NCBI GenBank assembly: GCA_036346355.1
Contig: CM070578.1
Span: 13,902,501 to 13,966,500, forward strand
Source: Rhipidocladum racemiflorum
Taxonomy: Eukaryota > Streptophyta > Magnoliopsida > Poales > Poaceae
Length of the DNA: 64,000 bases
Reading direction: 5' to 3'
Shown here: piece by piece, positions 24,501 to 37,495 of the stretch
How positions within the stretch are numbered: the first letter of the stretch is position 1
Layout: each line of letters opens with the position of its first letter
Made by a program: the position numbers and the translations under genes
The notes under the pieces: model-generated
The model's input: only the letters and a program-made list of their open reading frames with translations
Database searches by the model: none
What the model was told of the DNA's origin: nothing

Positions 24501-27500
24501 TTTGGTTCATTTTATATCCTCTTGGGATGTAATGGCGCATGGGGAAAGTGACTAACAAACTGAAGCTGGCTGCCATACAGAAGACATATAAACAGGAAAG
24601 AGAACCTACAACATAGGTATCGGTTTGATCTACAGAGAGCCAGTCACCATGGTGTAAAAGGCTAGTCAATTGAACCTTTTCGTATAGTGACATGAACAGA
24701 ATGATTCCATACAGGTTTCTAATGCAATAAGATCAATATCTTCATCAAAGCTGCATCCTGCTGATAAGACGCGAATGGCAAGTATCATCATGTTTGTTGG
24801 CAATTCAAAAGAACTTATTGGAAATCTATAGAACTTGAGTCAATAACCAATAGAAGAATAAAATATTGCAATCCACCTTACATTACAATAGTTCCTGAAG
24901 ATAGCAAAGCCAGAAATAAAGTTGGTCGGATTTCTTTTGAGCAGGTTGGATTTGTTTTTTATATAATACTTATTTTTCTAATTCTGATTCAGAGTTTTCA
25001 ATTTTCATTGCTGGCCCGTACAAAGTTATATCGACCACTCCCTGTAAAACTAAACTCTGCATGTATTCCACGAACAACCCTTATTTGCGCAAATCACCTG
25101 CAGTGACCGGCCACTTGTATCCGACACGGTACAGGAATGGCAAAAGATCATGTATTACAGCACCACAACATACAAACTTCCATGAGGTATCGCTAGAGAA
25201 TAATGAATAGTTTTTCAAAACTTAACATATAACAATTAACAATTATGCCTTTAGTAAGTTTTAGGGATGAAAAGATAGATAGCATATATTCAAAAACATG
25301 CGAATGTTAAATTATACAAAATTCAGAACTTAAGGTGACCAGCATAGATTCAAAAACATGCGAATGTTAAATTATACAAAATTCAGAAGTAAAGGTGACT
25401 ACATAAGCAGAAAGAAAGCATACCTTGACTCTTTCCAGACCATCAGAAGCCTCAGCAAACATTTTGAACTCAGAACCAGCAGTGTTATTGGACTTCAAAC
25501 AGGCTGTGTAACTCCTTGATGCATCTTCAAGATCTCCAAGTGCAAGTTGGCAACTGCATTTGTGGATAGTAAGAAATTAACTTATCAATCACTTAAGAAG
25601 ATACGATGACGGTAGAGAAAATATGTGCAATTGAAGTTGCAGAGTTAATAAATCCTCAAGTGAAAACAACATAAAGAAAGCCATATATTACCAACAGAAT
25701 GTTTTTCAGTGGACTATAGTTTTTGTTCGTCTAAAACATACCATGGTTATATAATGACGATCTGAATTATGGAAGCATGGCAGTGCGAATACACCTGGAA
25801 CATGCAACTATGATTTTCCAGATGCGTATCTATTTTAAATCATTGATACCTATCACATTATCCTCCATAATAAAAGCAGGACATACCACTACTCAGTGAT
25901 TTCCAGAATAATACCCATAACTGCCCCTTTCTTAAAATTGATATCTTATGATATTAATCTGGGTTCTGTAATTGAGGAACTAGACATACTATTGCCCTGA
26001 AAAAAATACCAATATATAAAAGAATTAGTTGAGTTGAGTTGAGGATAAGAACTCCTTACTTTGCAGCTCTAACTTTAGCTTTAAGAAAAGTGGGGTCAAT
26101 TGATGTAGCAATCAAACAATCCTGAAGAGCTTCTCTCATTCTCCCCAGAGACATTCTAGTAGCTGCACGGTTGCTATAGCACAGCATCAACGCACGGGAA
26201 CAGTGTCCAGAAGTGCCATGATGGGAAATAGAATTTATTCCACGGGTATAATACTCCTCTGCAGTAGTAAAGTGGCCATTTGCATAGGCTTGATTTCCAC
26301 TGGCACAAATGAAACAAAAAAAAATTATGGTATATCAAAATTTGAGTAATCACATAAGGTTGTGCAAGAAGACATATATGCCATGACGATGACAATGGGA
26401 TTAAAAAAAAATCAAACCATGTTCATACAAACCTTGTACGCCAGGTCTCACATGTTTCCACGGCTGCAGAAATTGTTGAATCTATTGTTGACTGCTCCTT
26501 CATTGAATCTTCTGTTTTACTTGTTTCCGGGAAAAACTGCATGCCCTTTGTGTCTTGCAAGTCTTTTGGCTGTACAGTACCTTGGGTTGCCAAAGGCTTA
26601 GACACCTGACTGCCCTTAGTCCTGAACTTCCTTCTTGTGTTACATCTTTGTGTTGATAGTGAGCTTTGAGGGGACAGTGATGCACCAAAAGAAAAGTTCA
26701 GCCCACTAAAATTTGCTGAGCTTGATTGAAAAGTAACAGGTTCACCAGACTCATGCGGTGTTCTGTAGGTGTTCTCTTCGCAGGTTTGCCGATCAACATT
26801 GTATCCAAAACCACCAACCCAAGCTTCTGCTGTGCACGCTTTAGGTTCACCATTAGTGCCAGCCTTCACATTAGTGAAAGAAGGTTGCGCTGCATTATAT
26901 AAACTTACTTCATCAAAACTAGAAAAGCTGCTAACAAAATTATTACCAGATGTGTCTACACTAGGAACTTTACCTTCCTCTTCGTATGTTGGAAGGTCTG
27001 CATCAATAACTAAGTGCTCAGTTGCAGAAACTAAATCTTCTTCAGCACAACTGGACTTTCGAATTGAGACACTACTATCACATATGTTAACAGACTGATC
27101 GGAATTCACAGATGCATCTCTTGACACTTGTTCAACTACTGCCGGATAAGGAGAACAATCCATTGGTGAATAATCACCTGCTAAATCTGAGCCTAGTTCG
27201 TCGGTGCATGTTTCTTGAGAAACAAACTGATGGAGCTGAGCACGTTGCTTTAGCCTAGTTGGATTTTTCTTTTTCCTTGTTCTTTTATGCGCTTCCTTTT
27301 TGTCTCTATACGCTGATTTTATGTAGTCTACACCAAATAAGCTCTCTCTGGAACACCGGGATGAATCCTGTTTGACAGCACAAAATTCACCAGGACCAGT
27401 TTCTGTTCCTGCCTTCATAGTTCTGGAACTGAAAGAGTGCATTGCATTTTCAGAAGTAGAGAAACTAGATGAATGATTCAATGGTGTAAACGGGCATGAA

Positions 27501-29419
27501 TCCTGAACTTTGGGTTGGGGAATGGCACCATATCCTGACGTAGACTCTGCTTTGCTTTGGAACAAAAATTCAGGAGTAGAAGAATCATTCACTTTATTGC
27601 ATATAATTGAAGGCCCTTCCCTGCTGATGTTTAATTTCCTGATTTCATCTTGTAGTGCATGTTCTGCAGCTCCTTCGGATTGAGCGTTTGCATTGTTGCT
27701 GCTACCAAAAACAAAATCACTTGGCCCATTACCTTTATCACTATTTGAACTGAAATATGTAGAATTTCTAATATCCTCGTTAGCCATGTTCCTTCCATTG
27801 TCCTTTGGTTTAGAGGATACATTAGTTTGAAAACTTGTGAATGGCGTGCTTGCTGTCTGGGCAGAAGAAAAGCTTGAAGTTACATTGCTACCAAAAACAA
27901 ATACTTCTGGTGGCCGAGTGGCAGCTTCATCTTTCATGCTCTGAGATGGGATTTTATGTCCTATATTTAACTTTGTCATCTTATCTGGAAGTGTGCTCTC
28001 CACAGTAACATGAGCTGAGGTACAAGCATTTGTATTTGCACCAGTGACAAAACTGCCACCATCGTCCATGACTATGCCTGCTGACTTCCCTGAAACAGAG
28101 CTTGTGATTCCATTTCTTCCAAATGCAAATGCCTCTGGAGGACAATTAGCATTATCACTTTTCATACTATGCATGAATCCACCTCCTGCATTCAAATGTG
28201 ATGTCTTATCTGCAGGCAGATTGTCAGCACCATTAGCTGAACTAGAAGCATTGCTATTTGTAGCAGAGAAAAACTCACTGCCCTTATCTGAAGTATTGTT
28301 CGTTGCCTTGCCAAAAACGGTACCTGCTGTTCTGCCACTCCCAAAGACAAACACTTCCGCTTGATGACTACCACCACCTCCACTTTTCATGTGCTCAAAG
28401 GGCATGCCACTTCCTATATTCAACTGTGATATCTTCTCCGGAAGCACACCTGCATCATCAGTACCATTAACTGTGCTAGATGGATTGGTATCAGCACCAG
28501 AGGCAACATTATTAGCGCTATCTGCATGGCCACTGGTCGTGTTACTTCCAAACATGAAAACTGTTGGTGCACCATTAGTAAATTCACTCTCCATCCTCCC
28601 AGGTGTTTGATTGCCTATACTGAACTGTGTCAGCTTTTCTGGCATACCGTTTGCCTTGGTACCATGACCTGAACTAGAAGCATATGAACCTGCACCAGAG
28701 GTTGCAGTGTTCCTATTATCAGCAAAACTCCCAGCTCCATTACTTCCAAACACAAATGCTTTTGGCACACCATTAGCACTCTCATTCTGCAAAGGTGCTC
28801 CACTACCTATATTCAACTGTGTCAGTTTCTCCGGGAGCATCTTCGTTTCACTATTGGAAACCAAACTTGGTATATCAACACCAAAAATAGGGCTCCCATC
28901 CTTTTGACCAACCCCCTTAGCGACACCAACGCCGCCTTTACCCGGACTCCGCAGGTTCAGCTTCCCCATCTTATCGTGCAGCTTCGTAGTAGCCGACCAG
29001 CCTTCATCGAATCGAGGCAGGCTGTCCCTCACGGTCCCAAACACAAAGGGCGATTTGTTGGATGATGCCACCGGCGGCTGTGGAGACTGCTGGCTCACGG
29101 CGGAAGCGGCACCAAACACAAAGGTCTCGCTCTGACCCTTCTCTAATCCGAAACTACCAACACCACCCCCGCTCTGTAACCCTTCATCTCCACCCTGCCT
29201 CGATCCATCCGTACCACCGCCTCTGAATGGATTCCAAGGCGCCGCGGGCGATGGCTGCGGGCGAGGGCGGGAGGAGGTGGCCGCATGGCGCCGCTTGGCC
29301 AGCCGCGGCGCGCGGCGGGGCGGCGGGGCGGCGGAGGGGTCGGCGAACGGCGGCGGCGCGGAGGAGGGATCGGCGAACGGTGGTGGCGCGAGGCCGAGCC
29401 CTAGGTGGGGGTTGGCCAT
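18593..29419 (-). CDS. TPR and J-domain co-chaperone with FVFG-repeat N-terminus
   Basis: Eleven exons on the minus strand: 29419-26433, 26299-26060, 25553-25424, 22559-22407, 22245-22004, 21916-21847, 21323-21117, 20960-20737, 19821-19743, 19671-19534 and 18784-18593. All have GT-AG borders. The sum is 4662 bp, giving 1553 residues. The start ATG (MANPHLG) is the first in frame. Residues 1-995 are low-complexity, with about nine FVFG-like and seven LNIG-like repeats. Residues about 996-1400 are TPR repeats (for example GNQAYANGHFTTAEEYYTRG, AAGNESFQARRFSEAVEQYS and NRAAAYQALGQVTDAIADCS). A J-domain at about 1418-1490 carries HHPDK. The tail is Arg/Ser-rich. The architecture is that of plant TPR15/TPR16 proteins, related to animal DNAJC7: TPRs bind the C-termini of HSP70/HSP90 and the J-domain stimulates HSP70 ATPase. 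Cytosolic or nuclear action is inferred. Confidence 0.93.
23601..23733. mobile_element. 133-bp MITE inside intron 3 of the TPR-J gene
   Basis: Inverted termini ATTCCTTATATGCCACTG and (reversed right end) AATTCCTTATATGCCACTGA enclose a short interior with GGGCCCACGTGTCAGTGAGA. No clear target duplication was found. It lies between exons 4 (22407-22559) and 3 (25424-25553) and should be spliced out. Confidence 0.75.
25280..25399. repeat. 60-bp tandem duplication beside a splice donor of the TPR-J gene
   Basis: Two adjacent 60-bp units (about 25280-25339 and 25340-25399; core CAAAAACATGCGAATGTTAA) differ at only a few positions. They sit about 25 bp into the intron downstream of exon 3, whose donor is at 25423. 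Confidence 0.9.
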
Positions 29420-30847
29420 GCGGGCGGCGGCGCGAGGCTGGGGCCCGCTAGGGTTTTGGCGCGGGGGTGGGGCGCGGGCGCTACCGCCGGCGGCATCCCC
29501 TGCTGCGGCGGGGCATCTGCCGGCGGCAGCGGCGTGGGGACTGGAGTCTGGAGGAGAAGGTTCTGGAAGCGCGTGGAAGGTTGGGGTTTGATTTGCGGGA
29601 GGGACGGGGAGGTTGCTTGGGGAAGGCGATGCGGGGAGAGCGGATTGGGCTTGGTGATTTCGGAATTGGGCTCGTGGGTTTGACCGTCTGAATCCTTGGA
29701 TTTTATTTTTATTTTTAAATTTGGATACGCGTACGGGCGGGGTTGGCTTGGATTTTTTTTTTTTTTTTTGAATTTGGAAGCGTCGCTGCAAATTTGGAAC
29801 ACGGAAACTTGTATATTCGGTGGTATTTACATCGTTACCTATAAAATTCGCTGAAATTCTTGTATTCCAAACAGGAGGATTTAATGCTGGTAGTCCATTT
29901 GTGAGTAGAGGATGTGAAATAACGCTTTATAGCCCATTTGTACGGTAATTAAGGTGGATTTTCTCGTTGCGAATTGATAATCAAAATATATAAAGTAAGT
30001 GATGTAAGTAACATAACGAACATAAATTTCTGTGAAATGCTCACTTGGTAATATATGGAAAAATCACTAAAAACAACACAAGCACAAGAACATATCGCAT
30101 GATACATACTTCAAAAATAACTAAGATTATTCATCCCAAAATTTTAGAAGAGCACCTAGTTATTATTCATTTCGCCTAGAGAAAAACTTAAGTGCCGAAT
30201 ACTTTATGTATACACTGAAACTTGGATAAATATATATATTGTAAATCTGAGCTACGGGCCAAAATTGAGGAAAGCTATCTTAGCTCAGACTTGTCTCCTT
30301 GGGCAATCGAGTTTGAAAAGGCGTTTTTGTGTTGATCTCCATTCAAGCTGGGAATTGAGCTTAATTTTGTAGGTTGTTTAGTTTAAGGGATCATCTCATC
30401 AAAGAATTTGGTTGCATGACATAATACCTTATTTTGTACTACTCCTTTTGCTTATGAAGGATGAGGTGGCGATGGACCAACGCATTCCATTCCTCAATCC
30501 AAACAAGTGGATTAGATTCAAAGTTAGGATCAGATGATCCATTCATCGTTTGGTTGCTCGAACCAAACACCCAATTAGTAGCTCAGAAACCTCAAGTTAA
30601 TCTTACAATCGGATTGTGTCATCTAATATTGCATAGTAAAGGTGCCATACTACCAAGCTTTTACTTCTCTTAGTGGCTAGGATGATTGCAACTTTATAAC
30701 AAATAATTAAAGTTTGTATTATTTTAGCACTTGATCTTGACTTTTGATCTTTTATCTGATGCTTATACAAAAAATATTTACTGCTCACCTACTTTTTACA
30801 GCATCTTTACTGCCACAAAAAAAGAGTTCGTGGTGTTGGTGGCAGGT
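29420..30847. other. 5' UTR and promoter side of the TPR-J gene, then intergenic DNA
   Basis: 29420-29790 is GC-rich and open in the TPR-J frame but has no ATG, so it is taken as 5' UTR. Beyond 29800 the sequence turns AT-rich with no recognised gene. No confident TATA box could be assigned. Confidence 0.4.
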
Positions 30848-31400
30848 CACCCCTCCACTCCCCTTTCTACCTTCCTACAAAATCTCTAACAAAAAAAAAA
30901 AACAGAAAAGTCATCTCCCAACAAAAAAATCCTGGTTCATAATAAAGTCTAGCAAAAAAGTAGAAAATATTATGATATAGATAGAATCTCAGTCCAAGTG
31001 TGGAAGGACTCTATCTGTTGGTGAGCGAATCCAAATCCATCTCCTATTGATTTTGCTATATATTAGGCACCCCTCCACTCCCCCTTCTATCTTTCTAGAA
31101 AATTTCTAACAAAAAAACCAGAAAAGTCATCTCCCAACAAAAAATTATTGGTTCATTATAAAATCTCTAGCAAAAAAGTAGAAAATGTTATGATATAGAT
31201 AGAATCTCAGTCCAAATTTGAAATAACTTTATCTGTTGGTGGGCGAATCCAAATCTATCTCCTATTGATTTTGCTATATATTAGGCACCCCACTCCCCCT
31301 TCTATCTTTCTAGAAAATCTCTAACAAAAAAACAGAAAAGTCATCTCCCAACAAAAAATTCCTATTCATAATAAAATCTCTAGCAAAATAATAATAATAA
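30848..31400. repeat. Three-copy tandem repeat, unit about 219 bp
   Basis: Units begin CACCCC(TCC)ACTCCC at 30848, 31068 and 31286. Each continues with TCTAACAAAAAAA, CAGAAAAGTCATCTCCCAAC and, in the first two, ATAGATAGAATCTCAGTCCA. The third is truncated at about 31400. Confidence 0.9.
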
Positions 31401-31639
31401 AACTCTCAACAAATAAATTAACTTCAATAAAAATTGTGTAGTGGTCACACATAAAAGAATCATTTATATTTTTTCTAAATTAATTAAAACTTTAATTTAA
31501 TTTTTAATTAACTAAAATATTTAATTTAATAAATCCATGCATCAAGTCATGGTTGTGCTCCTTATGCTTTAAGAAATTTTTTATGTATTTTTAAGAATTT
31601 TTTAAATTTATTTGCTGTTTATTTAGATTTAATCAGATT

Positions 31640-34275
31640 TATTTAAATTTTTGGTATTTTTCTAGGTCAAAAAATGATTTTAATTCTATAATCTCTTCGG
31701 GCCGTTTTTCCCACTAGCCCATTCCTATTTCGGCCTCTGGTCATCTCCTCAGCCCGTTTCCTCCGCGTCGCTCGGCCTGCACGCAGCCCGGCACTACCCG
31801 CCTTAGCCTATCCGCTCGGTCCAGCCCGACGCCGTCGCACCGCGCACAAACCCTTACCATCACCGCCCACGATTTTGCACGTTGTACCTGCCTTCTGAGG
31901 GCTATTTAAGCTACGCCGCCCTCTGTGCGGTGTTCCCCATCGCGCACCGCACCCATCACCCTTTTCGTCGCTGCCCGAGACACCGTCATCTGCCATTGCG
32001 AGCTCGCCGAGGTTCCACAAAGTCCGCCACTGCCATTGCCATCTTTCCCATGGTCGATCTCCACCTTTGGTTGGTCTACAACCCCGCCGACTTCTTCTTT
32101 GGCCCCGTCGCATCGTCCTCTCTCTGATCCATCCCGTCCCGCACCCGATCCGTCACGTTTTGCTCATCGGCTGTGGCCTGTGGCTTCTTCTTTCCGCTAC
32201 GGTGGTCGCACCGCTACTATGCCAGCAAATTCCTCAACACCATCCCATGCCACGTCATTCGCCATGCATTGCCTCGTGTCACACCACCTCAGCCCTAACC
32301 GTCGTGTGGCCACCCGCGTCACACTGCCTACCGCCTAAGCCCGTAACCTCTCGATGAACTCGGTTCACCGTGAATCAAGCCACTGACGCGTGGACCCCAC
32401 GTGTCAGTTGGTATTTCTTTTTTATTTATCTTTTTCCTAGAAAATCCAAAATTCCAGCCAACCAGAATACACCATGTGTCACCCTTTTCCTTTTTTTGAA
32501 TTTTTGACCCGAGCCACTTCCAAGAGATCATTCTCCTTCGTTCGAGCTTCGATTCCAGTGATTCAAATTTCTAAATTCATCTAAATTCAGGATCTACCTT
32601 CCAGTACCATTCTTTTCAATTTTTTGATTTTGGTTGTATTTATTTTGTTTATTTGTTCTTGTTTCACATGTAGATGACGTCGTCGAAGTTCAACCAATTC
32701 AACAGTTGGAAGTAGAACCAGCAAGAGGCAATGAAGGCAAGTCTTCCTTGACCATGTTGATCCTAAATTTTCAAATGTTTACATTGTTTTAAATTAATGC
32801 ATGCTTATTTTTATGCAATGTACTTTAAATATATTCTTAAGGTCTAGTTAAATTCCAAAATTGTTATGACCCCATTGACATCGATCATTGTGAACCTTTA
32901 TCTCCCTAGATGATACTAACTATTTTTTTTGTAATAACTAGTAGTGTAGCATGAAATGGTAGAATTGCTTAGTCCATCTTAAATGTTTCGGTATTATTCC
33001 ATTATGGGAATCATTTCAAACATTGTTTAAACTCTTTTATGAAGTTGCGATAATTAGTATTGCTACTGTTATTTAAATAAAATAAAGTGAAAAAATGGTT
33101 TATATAAGGATGGATGAATGTTTGGCGGGTGCTAGATGCACGAGACATTGTAAAGTGAATGTTCCGCCCTAGTCGATTAAGGATCGAAGCGTGTGTTATC
33201 ATGGACCAAGCACTACCGTACAACCACAAGTCTATATAGGTATGATCTGGCTATTTAATTTGTGCACCTCATTATTGGCTTCACCATTTGGTGGAATGTG
33301 GGTGTCAAATGAAAACACTCGCAAGGCGCAAGAGGGGGCTTCTGAAATGTGCGGTTATAACCCTATTAGTGGTGAAACCTTAACGAGCGAAGTTAATAGC
33401 AAGGTTGTATATTGTAAAGGTGTTATCATGATCTCTCTGTCACACACCTAAGGAAGTGTGTTAATCTAGAAGCAAAAGGGGCTGATCATGTCTTATGAGT
33501 AAAGATGTACACACTCAGCAGAGTTAAAACTATTTAAGTGGTCATGCCTACGGTCAAGAGCAAGCAAGGTACGCTTGCACACTGTAGATTTTTATAGTTT
33601 TTGTTTTAAAAAAATGATGGTTTGGGAATTTGAGAGCGGATGAACCTCTCGGGTTGTGGTGTGGCAGTTGGAGCCAGTTGGGTGGCTGGAACATGTTCAG
33701 TTGTCATATTAAGTTCAATGTTTACAACTTCATTTGGTTAAATGATACTTTGTGAAAATACTAGTGGTATTTAAAGATAAACATTGTTTTATGCTAAAAG
33801 AGTCATATTATGCCTTCATTTGTTCAGCCTTCCATATGTTATCATGCATTATATTTCCAAGGCTTGCGAGTACAGTTGTGTACTCATCCTTGCAACATCC
33901 TCACTTTCCATAGATGAGTGTGTAGAAGCAGAAGGTGACTACAAGTACTTTACTTGTGGTTTTGACGAAGGAGATCCAAAATTATATGACGCACACCCCA
34001 GTCGATTGCCTGTTGGGCAAATGGTTGGGCTTATCCCGCTACTATTTATTTTGTTTTTGTTACTACTTTATTGAACTCAAGCCATGTGACTATTTATTTG
34101 TAATCGTTGACCATAAGGTCGGTACATTTTATTTGAGTTTTATTATTATTTGATTTGTGATATGGATGTGTTGTCATCACTATTTCCACTATGATTTCCA
34201 CTATGCACACTAGCTTGATCTGGTACTAGTGCAGTTATACACAGAGGGTTCGGATTTGAAAATCCGGTCCTAACA
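31640..34275 (+). repeat. Long-LTR-like retroelement fragment (copy C)
   Basis: A GC-rich, non-conserved leader (31690-32340) is followed by AT-rich DNA. The order resembles copy A: AGTTGGAAGTAGAACCAGCA and GACCATGTTGATCCTAAATTT near 32710-32770, a block with CACTCAGCAGAGTTAAAACT at 33510-33530, the GAGTAC/GTACTC hairpin at 33868-33885, and a probable end CCGGTCCTAACA near 34275. No internal retroelement gene was found. The left limit is uncertain. Confidence 0.45.
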
Positions 34276-34559
34276 CCCCCCCTCCTCCGTCCATTTGAAA
34301 AGGCTTGATGCGAAGAGAGGAAGCTGGAAGGAAACGCTTCCACACCCACAGCCTCACGGGTGCCCCTGACTAGTCGTCCCCTCCTCCACCTAGCCAACGA
34401 TATTTCATCGAGCACTCTATGAGCTCTCTCCTCCCCCTTCCTTCCACTCCCCTCCCCTCCTCTCTAGTGCACGCACGATCAAACAGCGATCGCAGCTAGT
34501 AGTATTGCTTGTTTGAAGCATCGTCGCCCATCGCTTGCAGGGCGTTTGTATGTATAGCA

Positions 34560-35552
34560 GGACCGGGCAAATTCGTTACCTACATAGTATATGTTTTTGC
34601 ATTGAGATGAGGATTTTCCCATGTTGATGCCACTGCACATTATGTTGCATTATGTTCATTCATGTCATGGAAAAAGACCACCATTGTGGCACTTAAGGCC
34701 TACTTTATGTGGACATCCCACGAAAGTGGGAAGAGTAAGACCTAGACACTCCATAGGAGTGGATATTGAGGTCCATGTATGAAAGAGGACACACTATTTA
34801 GATCCTTGTATGAAAAAAGGCTGACTTGAGTAAGCATCGACGGTTGCTCACTCTACTATACCGGCATAGGCTAAAGAAAGGTTGAGACATACATTCGCAT
34901 TCGCATTACATTGACGAAAAGGAAGAGATACAAACATGTGGATAATGGTGATGATATGCTTTTTTTCTCGAATAGTGTGGTAGAGTTTGCTATTTTATTA
35001 TGTACTTGCTGAGTCTTGGACTTACCCTTACTTTGTTGATGTTTTTAGGTAACTATGATGATGGCGTGCAGGGAATGGGAGTAGCATTTTTGCACCATGC
35101 CCTTTGAATAACATTTAAATGTCACCTTTAGTACTCATGGCTAGATTTTTAATGAATAGCTCACCCTAGTTGAACCTTAGTTATGGGTTTGGTTTGAATT
35201 GTTAAAGTTAGATATGTGGAACTTTTGTGGCAGTCATCAGTACCGTGCTTTTGGTGGTGGTTATTACACATATATGCTTTAGAGTGTTTGTTGTTCATAC
35301 AAGCATATTTGTGCTCCTGGACGCATGGTTCTATGTGTTCTCGAGTGCTAGGTCTCAAGCTTCGGTGTGTTATGTTCGGATCATTCCTTGTACTAATTGG
35401 TTATTTGCATATCGTTAAATATGCGTTCATTATCTTTTCATATTAGTTTAACCAGAGGAATTCCTACCAGAATTTAGAAGTGATGGTTGTAATTTAGAGT
35501 GAAAATGAGTAGTGGTAGCATTTTGGGCTCAAACGTTGGGCCAGGGTGTTAC
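34560..35552 (+). repeat. LTR-like fragment (copy D)
   Basis: It ends with GGGCCAGGGTGTTACA at 35552, a frequent end of grass LTRs. It contains CTTGCTGAGTCTTGGACTTACCCTTAC near 35007, a degenerate form of the hairpin region of the other copies. No coding sequence was seen. Confidence 0.4.
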
Positions 35553-36729
35553 AGCTCTATTATTCAATAGTTGGACAGAGTGTAATTCAAACAAATGCCA
35601 TTGAGGCATAGTTCATTTATCTTGAATTCCAGGTGAGCGTATGTGTTTGCTCATTAGTGCAATGTTCCTTGGTCTGCTTTGGTCAAATTTGACTTGACAG
35701 TTTTACGTTGGTTGATGTTTGATTTCCTTATGGTATTATGCCTATTTTAATTGTGAATGAGGTACATTTTCCTTATTAACGTATCACACATTAGGTTTTT
35801 TCTACTCACTTGTAAGCCATAGTGTCGTGCATGCCACTAATCAGTAATGTTACAAGGAAAGCTGTGTTCTAACAGTATTCATACTCGTTATGAAATCTAA
35901 AACTAGTTTCTAATCAAAATGTAGGAGTATTACTAATGAGACTGGTAGCTGGCACCACAAAGCTCTTATTTAAAAACCTAGATGCATTACTATTAAGACC
36001 ATCTCACTACAACATGGAAATCACCAACCATATATAGGAGAGAGTTGAATCTCGCTCCAAAAATCAGATACTCCTATATGCGTGTATTGCTTGATGTCAT
36101 GACCACTTGGACTGATAAGCTTACCTAATATGTGGAGTTAACCCGATCTGCACCGATACATCCTCCTCCCCCGATCTCCACCGCCTCCGTCCTCCCTTCT
36201 ACGACCACCGCCCGACGCTGCCTTCCTTCACTCGTCGAGCTAACCAACTTTCCCAACATCAGGTATAAGATTCCCTCTGCATCCCTAGATCCCCAATTTG
36301 TTTGATTGTGCAATCAGAAAAGAAATCGTGGAGTCTAAAGAAAACCAAACAAATACATCAATGGGTAGGACTAATGCAAAACATGATAATTGTTTATTGT
36401 TGTATACAGCATAAGGTCATAGTAGATTATTAGAATGTTGCATGCCATGCTTATACTCTGGAGTTTGAATGTCAAACTCAGGTTTCATTGGTGGTTTTCT
36501 TATGGTACCCTAAATATTAGATCATCATATTTGATATTTTTAAGTGCGCGCGCGCGTGTGTGTGAATGAAAGAAGGCTTCAACTGTCAATGTTTGGCATT
36601 TGAGCTTTGCCCGACACATTTCTGCTTTTCAAAAATAATTCTTTCTATCATTTTTCCATGTTTTGGATTTCATTATTTCAATATGTCACGGCCAAACATT
36701 ACTTTTGGCTACTATACCATATTTCGGTC
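35553..36729. other. Gene-free intergenic region
   Basis: No recognised gene. A GC-rich patch at 36140-36260 looks like an orphan 5' exon or UTR but has no supported continuation. Confidence 0.35.
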
Positions 36730-36805
36730 AATGATTACTTGTCCCTTCGCTTGTTTCAAGATTTGTGCAACTTGTATTGAGGGGAGATGCATAGAAGCAC
36801 CTCTC
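36730..36805. repeat. Right-half copy of the 143-bp MITE
   Basis: The segment CCCTTCGCTTGTTTCAAGAT through ATAGAAGCACCTCTC matches the right half of the elements at 17450 and 40373. The left half is absent. A left-half fragment of the same family lies at about 13314-13352. Confidence 0.7.
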
Positions 36806-37495
36806 ATCAGGTAATTGCATTGTTAATAATTCCAAATTAGCCATATGATTAGGGTTTTTTTGCGTTTGACTTAACCTCTTCCTCATGATTCAAACATATT
36901 TTCTCTGACATTCTCCTATACGACTGTACTAATACAGAAAACAGGGCACATACCCATCAACTTATCTGAATTATAGTATGCAGTGTAGAAGCATCTTCAA
37001 GCCTAGAGACATCTGATAATAACTAATCAAAATGATATAACACACCATACTGGGGATCTTTCATCACTTGACTTTGGCTGAATTGGCTTTGCCATCCACT
37101 ACTACAAAATGATATAACACTTTCTTTATCGGGGTCAATTCCCAACTTTTCACAAAAAAAAAACCAATAGTGATAGATGATTCGGGATGGGTGAGAAGTA
37201 TGGTGCAAAACATCACTATCAGTCTGACTTCAAAACAAATAGTAATGGTATATGTATCACTAATAACCTTCGGGCTTAACCCTAGCCTCGGCGTCAATTT
37301 CCCATCCCACCTCTTCCCACATGTGGTCTCTCCCAAACCCTAGCCCCGACGTCGACAACCTCCTCCCCTCGAAGCCCTCCCCCTCAACAACCTTTCCCGG
37401 TGTCAGCATCCTCCCCCCCCCCGCCGCCCCCCTCGCATCCTGTAGTAAGGTTTGTAGCCCAAGATGAGGTTAATTCTTGTGTTTGTTCGATTTTA

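Noticed and set aside
26769..29691. Antisense frames within exon 1 of the TPR-J gene
   Set aside because: Shadows of the long minus-strand coding exon.
29420..29791. N-terminal extension of the TPR-J protein
   Set aside because: The frame is open but has no ATG; the first in-frame ATG is 29419.
31808..32531. Frames in the GC-rich part of LTR-like copy C
   Set aside because: Composition-driven; no domain, and they lie inside a repeat.
34146..34415. 89-codon minus-strand frame
   Set aside because: Spans a probable repeat boundary near 34275 and has no recognisable motif.
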